Below the pieces are notes generated by a model. The model ran no database searches. It saw only the letters and a program-made list of their open reading frames with translations, and had not been told where the DNA came from. This document shows positions 42,363-51,551 of a stretch of 64,000 nt of DNA, piece after piece (position 1 is the stretch's first letter; the number at the start of each line of letters is the position of its first letter). The stretch comes from Paludibacteraceae bacterium (GTDB taxonomy: Bacteria; Bacteroidota; Bacteroidia; Bacteroidales; Paludibacteraceae), in the NCBI GenBank assembly GCA_017551025.1, contig JAFZNG010000001.1, positions 51,745 to 115,744 of the forward strand. Reading direction: 5' to 3'. The translations under genes were made by a program, and so were the position numbers.

Positions 42363-43625
42363 ATGTACGCTTTAGCGGACTGCAATAACTTCTTCGTTTC
42401 ATGCGAACGCGTCTTCCGTCCCGATCTGGAGGGACGGCCGGTCGTGGTGCTGAGTGGCAACGACGGTTGTGTGGTCTCACGCAGCAACGAAGCTAAAGCA
42501 CTCGGCATCAAGATGGGCGTACCGCTCTACCAGATCAAGTCGCTCGTCGAGGCAAAGGGTGTCGTCTGCTTCTCCTCCAATTTCTCGCTCTATGGCGATC
42601 TGTCCGACCGTGTGATGAGCATCATCCGTCGCCACACATCCCGTTTCGAGCAGTACTCCATCGACGAGTGTTTCTTCAATATCGACCATATTCCTGCCGA
42701 CCGCCAGAAGGCCTATTGCGAAGCCTTGGTTCGCGACATCCGGCGAGGGGTAGGTATCCCTATTTCAATCGGTATCGCCAGTTCGAAGACCCTGGCTAAG
42801 GTGGCCAGTAAGTATGCTAAGAAATATCCCGGTTATCACGGAGTATGCGAGATCCGCACCGAAGAGCAACGGCTCAAGGCGCTGTCTTCGTTCGAGATAG
42901 GCGATGTCTGGGGCATCGGTCGCAAGGCTAAGGCCAAACTCACCGCGGCCGGCATTACCACCGCTCTCCAGTTCGCTGAGCGCTCCGCTACCTTTGCCCG
43001 CGGACTGCTCCGTAAACCCGGACTGCTCACCTGGCAGGAACTCCGTGGTCAGGACGTGATCGATATTACCGAACTGCCCATGAAGCAGTCCATCACCACC
43101 TCACGCACCTTCGCCACAGCCATCACCGATCAGTCGCTCCTGGAAGAACAACTGGCTAACTTCTGTGCCCACTGTGCCCGACAACTGCGCACTCAGCATT
43201 CCGCGGCGCAGCAACTCTACGTCTATGCCCATACCTCTTCGTTTCGTACCGACATAGCACAGCACTACCTGAGCGAACTGGTCACGCTGCCTGTCGCTAC
43301 GTCCAACACCCAGGAACTCATCTCCTATGCCTTAGCGGCCTTTCGTCGGGCATACCGTCCGGGTGCTCTCTATAAGAAAGCCGGTGTCGTCCTACTCAAG
43401 ATTATCCCCGAAACGGCCGTCGTGCCCGATCTGTTTGACCCTACCGACCGCAACAAAGCCGACCGTCTCCAGCGTGTATTGGATCATATCGACGACCGCC
43501 ACGGCAAACGCGCCATCATACTCGGCTCGCAGATGAGATCAGATGCACCGGTCTACAAGACGGAGCACAAGAGTCCGCTCTATACCACCGACATGCGGGA
43601 TATTCTTACCGTCAAGGCGAAATAA
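42363..43625 (+). CDS. umuC: UmuC-like Y-family DNA polymerase subunit
   Basis: The 420-residue translesion polymerase has metal ligands Asp6 ([18 protein letters not shown]) and Asp101/Glu102 ([11 protein letters not shown]), fingers and thumb segments ([32 protein letters not shown]), and the UmuC C-terminal region with a little-finger domain. It pairs with the preceding UmuD. The gap between the two genes is wholly a heptamer array. It is the last gene before a new promoter; no clear terminator was found after it. Confidence 0.93.
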   Translation: MYALADCNNFFVSCERVFRPDLEGRPVVVLSGNDGCVVSRSNEAKALGIKMGVPLYQIKSLVEAKGVVCFSSNFSLYGDLSDRVMSIIRRHTSRFEQYSIDECFFNIDHIPADRQKAYCEALVRDIRRGVGIPISIGIASSKTLAKVASKYAKKYPGYHGVCEIRTEEQRLKALSSFEIGDVWGIGRKAKAKLTAAGITTALQFAERSATFARGLLRKPGLLTWQELRGQDVIDITELPMKQSITTSRTFATAITDQSLLEEQLANFCAHCARQLRTQHSAAQQLYVYAHTSSFRTDIAQHYLSELVTLPVATSNTQELISYALAAFRRAYRPGALYKKAGVVLLKIIPETAVVPDLFDPTDRNKADRLQRVLDHIDDRHGKRAIILGSQMRSDAPVYKTEHKSPLYTTDMRDILTVKAK

Positions 43626-43660
43626 GTTCGCATCTTTTTTTTCGAAAAATCTCGTGCATA

Positions 43661-43692
43661 CTTGCGTATGTGCGTTTTTTTTTGTACCTTTG
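43661..43692 (+). promoter_or_regulatory. Promoter of the redox/metabolic gene run
   Basis: CTTG at 43661-43664, 20 bp, then TACCTTTG at 43685-43692; the ATG is at 43711. It starts the long same-strand run up to 63851. Confidence 0.7.
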
Positions 43693-43710
43693 CACGCAGA
43701 TTTTGTAAAT

Positions 43711-44325
43711 ATGAAAGTACTATTGATAAACGGTAGTCCGCGCAAGGCGGGGAATACCTACTTGGCGCTGCATGAGGCGGCTCAAGAATTGGAGAAAAAC
43801 GGCATAGAGACTGAGATACTATCGCTCGGTACCCATCCGGTGCGCAGTTGTATTGCGTGCAACAGTTGCAAGACCAAGTGCGAGAACAAGTGCGTGTTCG
43901 AGGACGACCTCTGCAACCAAGTGACGGCTAAGATGAAGGACTCAGATGCCCTCATCATCGGTTCGCCCGTCTATTACGGCCAACCGAACGGCGGTCTCCT
44001 ATCGCTCGTTCAGCGTGCGCTCTATTCCGCCGGTTCGTATTTTACCGGCAAACCGGCCGCTGCGGTAGCGGTATGTCGACGAGGCGGCGCAACAGCCTCG
44101 TTGCAAACGATGCTCATGCCGTTCCAGATGATGCATATGCCGGTTGTGACGAGTCAGTACTGGAACGTTGTATACGGTCGCGATGCAGGCGAAGCTGCAC
44201 TCGATGCAGAAGGCATGCAGACGATGCGCTCGCTGGCCAAGAATATGGCGGCCATGCTGTGCGCAATGGAAGGCCAACCCCGTCCGCAGTACGAACCCCG
44301 CGAAGCGATGAATTTTATTCGATAA
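43711..44325 (+). CDS. Flavodoxin-fold NADPH-dependent FMN reductase with Cys cluster
   Basis: Start at 43711 just after the promoter. The FMN-binding loop is INGSPRKAGNTY; a CIACNSCKTKCENKCVFEDD segment gives a cysteine cluster like that of iron-sulfur flavoproteins, though without a proven cluster. SPVYYGQPNGGLLSLVQRA completes the FMN site. The 204-residue cytosolic protein probably transfers electrons from NAD(P)H to small acceptors. Two paralogues lie at 56300 and 63312. Confidence 0.85.
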   Translation: MKVLLINGSPRKAGNTYLALHEAAQELEKNGIETEILSLGTHPVRSCIACNSCKTKCENKCVFEDDLCNQVTAKMKDSDALIIGSPVYYGQPNGGLLSLVQRALYSAGSYFTGKPAAAVAVCRRGGATASLQTMLMPFQMMHMPVVTSQYWNVVYGRDAGEAALDAEGMQTMRSLAKNMAAMLCAMEGQPRPQYEPREAMNFIR

Positions 44326-44346
44326 TCATACCTATATCCTACTACT

Positions 44347-45537
44347 ATGCAACGACGTTTTGTGCGATTTATCCTTTGCCTGGTATGCTTCGGTATGTGG
44401 TCGCTGGGCTCGATGGCTTGCAACAAGCAGAATAAGTACTTGCAGTTAGCTCAGGCCGTGGCGCAATCCGAGATGGTGCACCATCCTCAGATGTGGACCT
44501 GCGACGGTGCTGCCAAACCTAAGTGGGAATATACGCCAACACTCATGGCGCGTGCGTTCGTCGAACTATACACCGCCACCGATGATACCGCTTATCTGGC
44601 GCATGCGCAGCGTTTTGCAGATGATTTTATCCTGCCGGACGGCACGATTCGCACCTATAAGATGAGCCTGTATAACATGGATCGCATCCAGGGTGGTAAC
44701 TTCCTTATCTTGCTCAACGCAATCAATCCGCAACCTCAGTATGCAACGGCTATCGAGACCCTGCGTGACCAGTTGCGCGAGCAACCCCGCACGACGGAAG
44801 GCGGGTTTTGGCACAAGCAGGTCTATCCCCACCAGATGTGGCTCGATGGTCTGTTTACCGGTACTACGTTCTATGCCCGTTACGCAGCCTACAAGCCCGA
44901 ACCCGAAGCATGGTCGGATATAGCGCGCCAGTTTCTTATCGTCGATGCACACACGCGCAAGACCAACGGCCTGAACCACCATGGTTGGGATGAGAGTCGT
45001 CAGATGGCATGGTCCAACTCCGAGACAGGATGTAGTGCCGAGACTTGGGGACGTGCTGAAGGATGGTACGTCATGGCGCTGTGTGATGTACTCGAACTCA
45101 TGCCGGTTGACCAACCCGAACGGTCGCAGTTAGAGGCGATTCTTCGCCGTGTGATGAACGCTCTTTTGACGGTACAAGACCCCAAAACCCACCTTTGGTA
45201 TCAAGTACCCGATCGGGCGAATGACGAGGGAAATTATCTCGAGTCTACCTGTTCCGCCATGTACGCCTATGCCATGGCAAAAGGGGTACGTATCGGGGTG
45301 CTGCCTACGAAATACAAACGAGAAGCGCAACGCGTGGTGGATGGTCTGAAGAGGTATAAGTTACGCACGAATACAGACGGAACCCTCTCGCTTATCGACT
45401 GCTGTGCCGTGGCGGGACTGGGAGGCAATCCCTTCCGCGATGGAACGTACGACTATTATATCCACGAACGTATCTGCCAGGATGACCCCAAAGGGGTCGC
45501 ACCGCTTATTCTCGCATGTCTGGAACTGTCATTATGA
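44347..45537 (+). CDS. GH105/GH88-type unsaturated glycuronyl hydrolase lipoprotein
   Basis: The lipoprotein signal ends GSMAC (Cys25). The (alpha/alpha)6 barrel shows segments typical of GH105: YTPTLMARAFVELY, MSLYNMDRIQGGNF, VYPHQMWLDGLFTGTTF and ETWGRAEGWYVMALCDVLEL, with Asp in QMWLDGL as a candidate catalytic residue. Family members remove unsaturated uronic acids left by polysaccharide lyases, so this acts on a different glycan from the beta-glucan locus. No lyase is nearby. It overlaps the TonB receptor gene by ATGA. Confidence 0.85.
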   Translation: MQRRFVRFILCLVCFGMWSLGSMACNKQNKYLQLAQAVAQSEMVHHPQMWTCDGAAKPKWEYTPTLMARAFVELYTATDDTAYLAHAQRFADDFILPDGTIRTYKMSLYNMDRIQGGNFLILLNAINPQPQYATAIETLRDQLREQPRTTEGGFWHKQVYPHQMWLDGLFTGTTFYARYAAYKPEPEAWSDIARQFLIVDAHTRKTNGLNHHGWDESRQMAWSNSETGCSAETWGRAEGWYVMALCDVLELMPVDQPERSQLEAILRRVMNALLTVQDPKTHLWYQVPDRANDEGNYLESTCSAMYAYAMAKGVRIGVLPTKYKREAQRVVDGLKRYKLRTNTDGTLSLIDCCAVAGLGGNPFRDGTYDYYIHERICQDDPKGVAPLILACLELSL

Positions 45538-47528
45538 TGAAACGATTATCTTCACCGGTACGTAAGCGTTGGGTGGCTGTCTTGGCCGCCATGCTCTTCG
45601 TCGGAGTAGTGGGAGTAGATGCGGAAGAGGGAGCGCCATCGGATTCTGCGCAGACCAACCGGAGACGGAATCTGCAGGAGGTGCTGGTGGTTTCTCAAAA
45701 AGCGGAAGTTTATTCCCAGGCCTACCGCCTCGTTACGTCGCTCTCGCACGAAGAGATTAGCGCCTGGCCTATTCAGTCGATAGCGGATATTATGCAGTAT
45801 CTGCCGGGTGTGGATCTGCGTACGCGTGGCGCCGGAGGTACGCAAACTGACCTCTCTATGCGTGGCGGCACATTCGACCAGGTGCTTGTGCTGCTCAACG
45901 GTGTCTCGCTCAATGATGCGCAGACCGGCCACTACACGCTTAACCTGCCTCTGTCTGTCGATCTGATCGAGCGCATAGAAGTGCTCCAAGGTGCCTCTGC
46001 CAACCTCCTTGGTGCATTCTCCGGAGCCATCAATATCATCACCAAATCACCAATCACCAATCACCAATCGGAAGTCTCCCTGGGCCTCTCCGCCGGTATG
46101 AACGGACTTGCCAATCCCTCGCTGGCTGCCACCATTCAGGCCGGAGAAGCGCAATTCCATGTTTCTGCCGACTATAGTCGCGCCGATGGCTACTACGCTC
46201 CCGCTCCTTCGTTGAAAGAGACGGTTGCTATGCGTAATTCGGATTTCCAGCAGGCGAATATCTACTTCCAAACACGTTGGCGAGACTTGGATGTGCAAGC
46301 CGGTGCACAATGGAAAGATGCCGGCTTGGGCATGGGATACGGATTTGGTTCGCAAGACCAGTTTGATGCTACGCGTACGGCCTTCGCTTCGGCGCGTTAT
46401 CAGCATCGTTTGGGGGCTTGGCGCTTGGATGCCCAAGCGGCTTATCGTGTCAACTACGACCGCTATGAGTGGCATCGTGGCACGCCGAGTAATCAGCACT
46501 GGAACCATACAGCCTCAGCCGTCCTCGCGGCACACTATGCATCGCGTCTGGGTACCACTTCGTTCGGTCTTGGAGCACGCGATGAGATTATTCGCTCTAC
46601 CAATCTCGGTGATCATAACCGACTGCATGTCCATTACTTTGCCGAACAGACCTTCTATTATGCGGGGCTGTCAGCCTCGCTGGGTATCAACGGCACCTAC
46701 AATACGCAGTTCGGTTACCATATGGGAGGAAGCGCCAATATCGGCTATGAATTCGTGCGCAACCACCATATCTATCTCAATGCCAACCGTTCACTCCGAA
46801 TGCCCACCTTCACCGACCTCTACTACGATGCCGGCAACCAATTGGGTAATAGCAACCTGCAGCCCGAACAGGCCTGGCTGCTCTCGCTTGGCTACAAAGG
46901 ACAATGGCAACTGGGGTCTAACAGTCCGAAGGACGGTCTAACAGCGAAGCGGTCTAACAGCGAAAGCGGTCTTACAGGCGAAGCCGGTCTTATCTCCGTC
47001 GCCTTCGACGGATATTACCGCTGGGGTAAGAACGTCATCGATTGGGTTTATGTGCCTGCCGATACCAAGCGTCCGTATCACGCCGCCAACCAGCAACAGG
47101 TAAATGCCGCAGGTCTGGAACTGTCCGTGGCCTATCGCCTTAATGATTGGCTGCGTTGTGTCTCGGTGGATTATGCCTATACCCATTTGGATCTCGATCT
47201 CAAGGAGAGCGGCTCGCGCTACCTGGACTATCTCAGCCATAAGCTCGTTCTCCATCTCGAACATGGTATATACGTAGGTAAGCATAGTACCCTCGGTGCT
47301 TCGTGGACGATGCGTTTTCAGAAGCGCGAGGGACAATATAACGATGCTGATGGCGCGGTACAAGACTACGCGCCCGTCTGGTTGCTGGATGGTTCGCTCT
47401 TCTGGCAAAACGCCCACTTGCGCGTGAGTGCAGACTGCACGAATATGACCAACCGCCACTATTACGATTACGGAGGCGTCCTCATGCCCGGCGCATGGGC
47501 TAAGTTAACCGTTAAAGCACTATTATAA
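45534..47528 (+). CDS. TonB-dependent outer-membrane receptor (BtuB/CirA-like)
   Basis: Start at 45534 within the ATGA overlap with the GH105 stop; an ATG at 45516 is also in frame. After a signal peptide (ends GVVGVDAEE) the plug begins LQEVLVVSQKAEVYSQA and has ADIMQYLPGVDLRTRG and RGGTFDQVLVLLNGVSLNDAQTGH. There is no carboxypeptidase-like N-terminal domain and no SusD partner, so it is not SusC-type; cobalamin, siderophore or another small ligand is possible. Two short-repeat arrays lie in frame (46038 and 46915), the second coding for an extracellular-loop-like insertion. Confidence 0.88.
   Translation: MMKRLSSPVRKRWVAVLAAMLFVGVVGVDAEEGAPSDSAQTNRRRNLQEVLVVSQKAEVYSQAYRLVTSLSHEEISAWPIQSIADIMQYLPGVDLRTRGAGGTQTDLSMRGGTFDQVLVLLNGVSLNDAQTGHYTLNLPLSVDLIERIEVLQGASANLLGAFSGAINIITKSPITNHQSEVSLGLSAGMNGLANPSLAATIQAGEAQFHVSADYSRADGYYAPAPSLKETVAMRNSDFQQANIYFQTRWRDLDVQAGAQWKDAGLGMGYGFGSQDQFDATRTAFASARYQHRLGAWRLDAQAAYRVNYDRYEWHRGTPSNQHWNHTASAVLAAHYASRLGTTSFGLGARDEIIRSTNLGDHNRLHVHYFAEQTFYYAGLSASLGINGTYNTQFGYHMGGSANIGYEFVRNHHIYLNANRSLRMPTFTDLYYDAGNQLGNSNLQPEQAWLLSLGYKGQWQLGSNSPKDGLTAKRSNSESGLTGEAGLISVAFDGYYRWGKNVIDWVYVPADTKRPYHAANQQQVNAAGLELSVAYRLNDWLRCVSVDYAYTHLDLDLKESGSRYLDYLSHKLVLHLEHGIYVGKHSTLGASWTMRFQKREGQYNDADGAVQDYAPVWLLDGSLFWQNAHLRVSADCTNMTNRHYYDYGGVLMPGAWAKLTVKALL
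46038..46070 (+). repeat. Heptamer array AATCACC inside the TonB receptor gene
   Basis: ATCACCA, then AATCACC three times and AATCGG. Encodes ITKSPITNHQSE at the end of the plug domain. Confidence 0.85.
46915..46990 (+). repeat. 16-20 bp tandem repeat GGTCTAACAG(CGAAGC) inside the TonB receptor gene
   Basis: Four copies beginning GGTCTAACAG or GGTCTTACAG, spaced 16 to 20 bases, with the CGAAGCG-GT word also seen in the 27461 array. Encodes NSPKDGLTAKRSNSESGLTG, a hydrophilic loop. Confidence 0.8.
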
Positions 47529-47539
47529 CTTTAAGATAT

Positions 47540-48133
47540 ATGAAACAATTCATTCTCTGTGCACTCGCCGTCATCACCCTGGCTGCCTGCACACAACAAC
47601 CACAAGTTATGGAAAATCAAGCAATCAACAACATTCTGACCCGCGTCTCGGTACGCGAGTTTACCGGTGAGAAAATCAGCGAAGCACAGATCGATACGCT
47701 TCTTCGCGCAGCCATGGCGGCTCCCTCTGCGCTCAACAAACAACCCTGGGCATTTATCGTAGTCACCGACGACAATGTCATCGCCAAACTCGGCGAGGCG
47801 TTGCCCTATTCGCGCTGTAGCAATCACCCGGCCGTGGCTTTCATCCCTTGCGGCGATCTCAGTAAAGCGATCGAGGGAGAGATGGCCAATTTCTGGATCA
47901 ACGATGTGTCGGCCGCTACGGAGAACCTCTTGCTGGCCGCCCATGCGATGGGGCTCGGTGCTGTATGGACAGGCCTGCATCCTGATAGGACGCGCGTGAA
48001 AATGGTGCAGGATCTGATGGGCCTTCCCGAACATATCATTCCGCTCTGCGTAGTGCCCGTCGGCGTGCCCGCTGAGCAACCGGAAATAAAAGATAAATAC
48101 CAACCGGAGAATATCCACTATAACGCGTGGTAA
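47540..48133 (+). CDS. Exported nitroreductase-family lipoprotein
   Basis: The nitroreductase domain (from MENQAINNILTRVSVREFTGEK; AMAAPSALNKQPWAFIVVTD; LLAAHAMGLGAVWTGLHPD) is preceded by a lipoprotein signal MKQFILCALAVITLAAC (Cys17). FMN-binding positions (RVSVREF, PSALNKQPW) are conserved. Without the signal the protein would begin at 47610 with the normal cytosolic start. An extracytoplasmic FMN enzyme is unusual; the signal is clear enough to prefer export. The substrate is unknown. Confidence 0.88.
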   Translation: MKQFILCALAVITLAACTQQPQVMENQAINNILTRVSVREFTGEKISEAQIDTLLRAAMAAPSALNKQPWAFIVVTDDNVIAKLGEALPYSRCSNHPAVAFIPCGDLSKAIEGEMANFWINDVSAATENLLLAAHAMGLGAVWTGLHPDRTRVKMVQDLMGLPEHIIPLCVVPVGVPAEQPEIKDKYQPENIHYNAW

Positions 48134-48139
48134 CAGCTT

Positions 48140-48802
48140 ATGCGAGCAAGGGCGTTGTTTTTTATACTATTATTGCTTTTCCCGGCATGGCTGGTAGCAC
48201 GTGATAAGACGGAAACCGATTCGCTCAAAACGAAGGTGTTTCAGGGCTTCTCGGGTGGTATGATGTTTCATACCGGTTATCTGTTCGGTCATGACAAGCA
48301 GGCACCCATCACCCCGGCCGGCCGTTCCGTAAGTCCGCAAGGAGCTGCGTTCGGTCTCGGTGGTGCATTGCGCGTGCATCTGTGGAAACATCTGCGTACG
48401 GGTTTCGAGGGCTATGTATCTACGATGCCCAACGGTGTCATGGACAACCGCGATATGCTGAAAGCGGGTAGCTTCGTACGCGTAGGCTGCGGTGGTGTGT
48501 TGGCTGACGCGTGTTGGCGACTGGAGAAAGCCTGGCCGTATATAGGTGCAACGATGGGAGGAGGCGCGATGCGTTCGCTCTATATGTTAGACGGCGATGA
48601 ACGCACATGGGATAAGCAAACCGACACGTATTTTCATCGGCAGAGTTTCTTCTATGTCACGCCGTACGTGGGTTGCGATTACTGCCTTACGCCAAAGGTG
48701 CATATCACGTTCCGCTTCGATTGGATGCTGGCTATCCACAATAGCGAGTTAGTCCTGCCTACCGGCCCACGACTCTATTTCGGATTTATGTTTTGTCACT
48801 AA
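48140..48802 (+). CDS. Probable small outer-membrane beta-barrel protein
   Basis: The 220-residue protein has a signal peptide (ALFFILLLLFPAWLVARD). The mature part alternates glycine-rich and aromatic strands (GFSGGMMFHTGYLFG; AAFGLGGALRVHLWKHLRTGFEGYV; LYFGFMFCH), as in OmpW/opacity-type barrels. No named family was recognised. It is six bases downstream of the nitroreductase gene. Function is unknown. Confidence 0.7.
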   Translation: MRARALFFILLLLFPAWLVARDKTETDSLKTKVFQGFSGGMMFHTGYLFGHDKQAPITPAGRSVSPQGAAFGLGGALRVHLWKHLRTGFEGYVSTMPNGVMDNRDMLKAGSFVRVGCGGVLADACWRLEKAWPYIGATMGGGAMRSLYMLDGDERTWDKQTDTYFHRQSFFYVTPYVGCDYCLTPKVHITFRFDWMLAIHNSELVLPTGPRLYFGFMFCH

Positions 48803-48826
48803 TCATTTATAGCAATTGATAAGATC

Positions 48827-49375
48827 ATGCCATACGAAATAATTTCTGAACGACAAGAGCGAGTACTGCGGTATCTGGAGGAACACGGTATCCCGTTTAC
48901 GACCTACAATCATCCCGAAAGCAAGACCATCGAGGAGGCAAAGCGTTGGTGGAAGGACGACGGAAGCGTGCATTGTAAGAATATCTTCATGCGCAATCAT
49001 AAGGGGAACCAGCATTATTTGATTTGCTTCCCCTGCGATGATGACTTGGCGATTCATGATATCGAACACTGGCTCAAAGAAGTGCTCCTCGCTCAGGGTA
49101 AAAACTCGCCCGGTAAACTCTCGTTTGCTTCCCCGGAACGAATGATGCGATACTTGGGGCTGGAGCCGGGTAGCGTGAGCCCGTTCGGACTGATCAACGA
49201 TGCGGAACATCATGTCATCCTCTTCCTCGACAGTCGCCTGAAAGATGCCGAATCGCTTAGTTTCCATCCGAATGATTGCCGCGGTACCGTAGTCATAAGT
49301 CAGGATGCTTTTCAGCAGTACTTGGCTAGTGTGGGCAATCAAGTGGAATATATCAAGACAACCGATACGGAATGA
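48827..49375 (+). CDS. Prolyl-tRNA editing protein ProX/PrdX (YbaK-like deacylase)
   Basis: Free-standing trans-editing domain that hydrolyses mischarged Ala-tRNA(Pro) or Cys-tRNA(Pro). The family sequence is recognisable: LEEHGIPFTTYNHPESKTIEEA, HCKNIFMRNHKGNQHYLICF with the conserved Lys, LSFASPERMMRYLGLEPGSVSPFGLIND, and LFLDSRLKDAE. The length of 182 residues is slightly longer than usual (about 165). The stop overlaps the HD gene by ATGA. Confidence 0.9.
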   Translation: MPYEIISERQERVLRYLEEHGIPFTTYNHPESKTIEEAKRWWKDDGSVHCKNIFMRNHKGNQHYLICFPCDDDLAIHDIEHWLKEVLLAQGKNSPGKLSFASPERMMRYLGLEPGSVSPFGLINDAEHHVILFLDSRLKDAESLSFHPNDCRGTVVISQDAFQQYLASVGNQVEYIKTTDTE

Positions 49376-50007
49376 TGACCTTGAAGCAATACATAGAGCA
49401 GGATATCTTGCCGCAGTACGAGGCTTTTGACGGTGGGCACCGGCGCGACCATGCTGAGGCAGTGATCAACGAGAGTCTCAAACTGGCACGCGAGCATGGA
49501 GCCGATACACAGATGGCTTATGTGATTGCTGCGTATCATGATTTAGGTTTGCGTTTCGACCGCGAGAAGCACCATATCCACTCGGGCGAGATCCTTATGG
49601 CCGATCAGACACTGCGGCAGTGGTTTACGGAGGAGCAGTTGCTCATCATGCGTGATGCCGTCGAGGATCATCGCGCCAGCGGCAAGAATCCGCCCCGCAC
49701 GATCTATGGCGCGATTGTGGCCGAGGCGGACCGACAGATAGACCCGGTTACCGTGGTGCATCGCACGATGGCCTATAGCGCGAAGATGTACCCTGATGGA
49801 GATTTCCCGCAACTATATCGGCGAAGCAAGGAACATCTGCTAGAGAAATACGCCGAAGGAGGATACATGCGTCTGTGGTTGAATTCCGAACGCAATGTGC
49901 GCAATCTGGAGATCCTGCGTGCCATCATTCGCGATGAGCAGCGGCTTCGCCGCTTATGCCAAGAATGGTATGCTGATTTTATACAACCAACTAACAATAC
50001 ATTATGA
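49372..50007 (+). CDS. HD-domain phosphohydrolase
   Basis: The 211-residue protein has HD-superfamily metal ligands: His in HRRDHAEAVINESLKLA, the HD doublet in YVIAAYHDLGL, and Asp in VAEADRQIDP. The C-terminal half is helical and specific to the subgroup. Typical activities are phosphomonoester or phosphodiester hydrolysis; the substrate is unknown. It overlaps both neighbours by 4 bases, so it is translationally coupled with ProX and the BASS transporter. Confidence 0.85.
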   Translation: MMTLKQYIEQDILPQYEAFDGGHRRDHAEAVINESLKLAREHGADTQMAYVIAAYHDLGLRFDREKHHIHSGEILMADQTLRQWFTEEQLLIMRDAVEDHRASGKNPPRTIYGAIVAEADRQIDPVTVVHRTMAYSAKMYPDGDFPQLYRRSKEHLLEKYAEGGYMRLWLNSERNVRNLEILRAIIRDEQRLRRLCQEWYADFIQPTNNTL

Positions 50008-50858
50008 ATACTATCTATATTGTCCTGCCGATTCTGACGCTTCTGATGTTCGACTTGGGTTTGGCGCTCAAGCCGGCAGACTTTCGCCTGATTGCAGAGC
50101 GCCCGAAACCCGTCCTCATTGGTCTGTTCGGACAGATTATCCTGTTGCCGCTCATCGCGTGGGCTATCACCCTTTCGCCTCTAGCCTCTAGCCTTTCGCC
50201 TTTATTCATCATCGGAATAATGCTCATCGCCTGCAGTCCGGGTGGTAGTTCCAGCAATGTGTTCTCCATGCTGGCGAAAGGGGATGTGGCGCTATCCGTT
50301 ACGCTGACGGCATGCAGCAGTATCATCACGCTCTTTACCTTGCCGCTTATCATGGCGTGGGTGACGCAGAGTGTCGGCGAAGCGGTGGATATCCATCTGC
50401 CTATAGGCAAACTGCTCGTCCAGAACATCGTGCTGATGGTCGTGCCGATATCTATTGGTTTTGTGGTCAATCTCTTCAAGCCTCAAGCGGCAGAGAAGAT
50501 ACATAACATCCTTAAACGTATCGCCATGCCGGCGTTGGTGCTGTTGGTAACTGTTTTCTTCTTTCAGCACAAACAAACGATCGTGACGGAGTTTGGTAGC
50601 CTCGGACTTACTATGTCCGTACTTATCCTCGCTACCACTTCTTGCGGGGCCTTGATGGCATGGCTGTTCCGCTTGACCACCAAAGAGCGCCGCACCCTGG
50701 TCATCGAAATCGGCATGCAGAATGCCGCACAGGCCATCACGATTGCCTGCAGTCCGTTGATCTTCAACAATGAGATCATCGCCATCCCGGCCATCATCTA
50801 TGCACTGATGATGAACCTAATCCTACTCGCATACGTAGGAATAACTAAAATTAAATAA
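50004..50858 (+). CDS. Bile acid:sodium symporter (BASS) family transporter
   Basis: The 284-residue membrane protein with about 9 helices has family segments LMFDLGLALKPADFRLIAERPKPVLIGLFGQ, IIGIMLIACSPGGSSSNVFSMLAKGDVALSVTLTACSS, and IEIGMQNAAQAITIACSPLIF. BASS members carry organic anions such as bile acids, pantoate or keto acids; the substrate here is unknown. A heptamer array in frame encodes LSPLASSLSPL between helices 2 and 3. It overlaps the HD gene by ATGA. Confidence 0.9.
   Translation: MNTIYIVLPILTLLMFDLGLALKPADFRLIAERPKPVLIGLFGQIILLPLIAWAITLSPLASSLSPLFIIGIMLIACSPGGSSSNVFSMLAKGDVALSVTLTACSSIITLFTLPLIMAWVTQSVGEAVDIHLPIGKLLVQNIVLMVVPISIGFVVNLFKPQAAEKIHNILKRIAMPALVLLVTVFFFQHKQTIVTEFGSLGLTMSVLILATTSCGALMAWLFRLTTKERRTLVIEIGMQNAAQAITIACSPLIFNNEIIAIPAIIYALMMNLILLAYVGITKIK
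50171..50205 (+). repeat. Heptamer array CCTTTCG/CCTCTAG inside the BASS gene
   Basis: Units CCTTTCG, CCTCTAG, CCTCTAG, CCTTTCG, CCTTTAT. Encodes LSPLASSLSPLF between two helices; same word family as 34886, opposite strand to 22693. Confidence 0.88.
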
Positions 50859-50885
50859 AGTAATTTGAAACGAATTCAAATAAGT

Positions 50886-51440
50886 ATGAGAACGGAAAAA
50901 GAGAAAATGCTGGCAGGCGAGATCTATGATGCCTGCGATGCGGAACTGTTGATTGAACTGAATGCCGTCAAGGTGAAATGTCAGCAGTACAATAATCTGC
51001 TTCCGACGGATTTTGAGACACGTAATCAGATGCTTATCGAGATGCTTGGACAGGCGGATAAAGACACGTTCATCAATCAGCCTTTCTACTGCGATTACGG
51101 AAAGCATATACGTGTCGGAAAACGGTTCTTTGCCAATTTCGGATTGACCATCTTAGATGAAGCCATAGTGACGATAGGCGATGATTGTTTTATTGGTCCC
51201 GGCGTGCATATCTACACCGCTTGTCATAGCACGAATCCCATCGAACGTGCCACCCGCCGCGAATGGGCAGAACCGGTCACTATTGGCCATAACGTGTGGA
51301 TAGGAGGTAATGTGACCATCCTTCCGGGGGTGACGATAGACGACAACTGTACCATCGGCGCCGGAAGTGTCGTGACGCACGACATCCCTGCTAACTCAAT
51401 CGCCGCAGGCAACCCCGCTAAAATTATTAAAATGATATGA
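50886..51440 (+). CDS. Maltose/galactoside O-acetyltransferase-like hexapeptide protein
   Basis: The ATG at 50886 (MRTEKEKMLAGEIYDACDAEL) fits the Maa/LacA N-terminus; the TTG at 50865 is unlikely. The 184-residue protein has left-handed beta-helix repeats (IGDDCFIGPGVHIYTACHSTNP; IGHNVWIGGNVTILPGVTIDDNCTIGAGSVVTHDIPANSIAAGNPAKII) with the catalytic His in YTACHS. It transfers acetyl from acetyl-CoA to a sugar hydroxyl. The stop overlaps the flavodoxin fragment by ATGA. Confidence 0.92.
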   Translation: MRTEKEKMLAGEIYDACDAELLIELNAVKVKCQQYNNLLPTDFETRNQMLIEMLGQADKDTFINQPFYCDYGKHIRVGKRFFANFGLTILDEAIVTIGDDCFIGPGVHIYTACHSTNPIERATRREWAEPVTIGHNVWIGGNVTILPGVTIDDNCTIGAGSVVTHDIPANSIAAGNPAKIIKMI

Positions 51441-51541
51441 TACTCTATTTTTCCGGAACAGGCAACAGCCTCGCCATCGCACGCAAGATTGCCGAGGCAA
51501 TAAACGACCAAGTACTGCCGCTGACCGAAGCGGTACGATAA
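51437..51541 (+). pseudogene. Remnant of a flavodoxin (EFR1-type) gene, first 34 residues
   Basis: It reads MILYFSGTGNSLAIARKIAEA then INDQVLPLTEAVR and stops. The YFSGTGNS loop is the FMN-binding start of EFR1-type flavodoxins fused to ferredoxin domains, which are about 250 residues. The rest is missing and an SDR gene starts 10 bases later. It is translationally coupled to the acetyltransferase, so the upstream junction is preserved and the loss is 3'. Confidence 0.8.
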
Positions 51542-51551
51542 TAATAGAAAA

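Noticed and set aside
43626-43660. Terminator after umuC
   Set aside because: There is a T-rich tract with TTTTTCGAAAAA, but the stem is only AT pairs and too weak to call.
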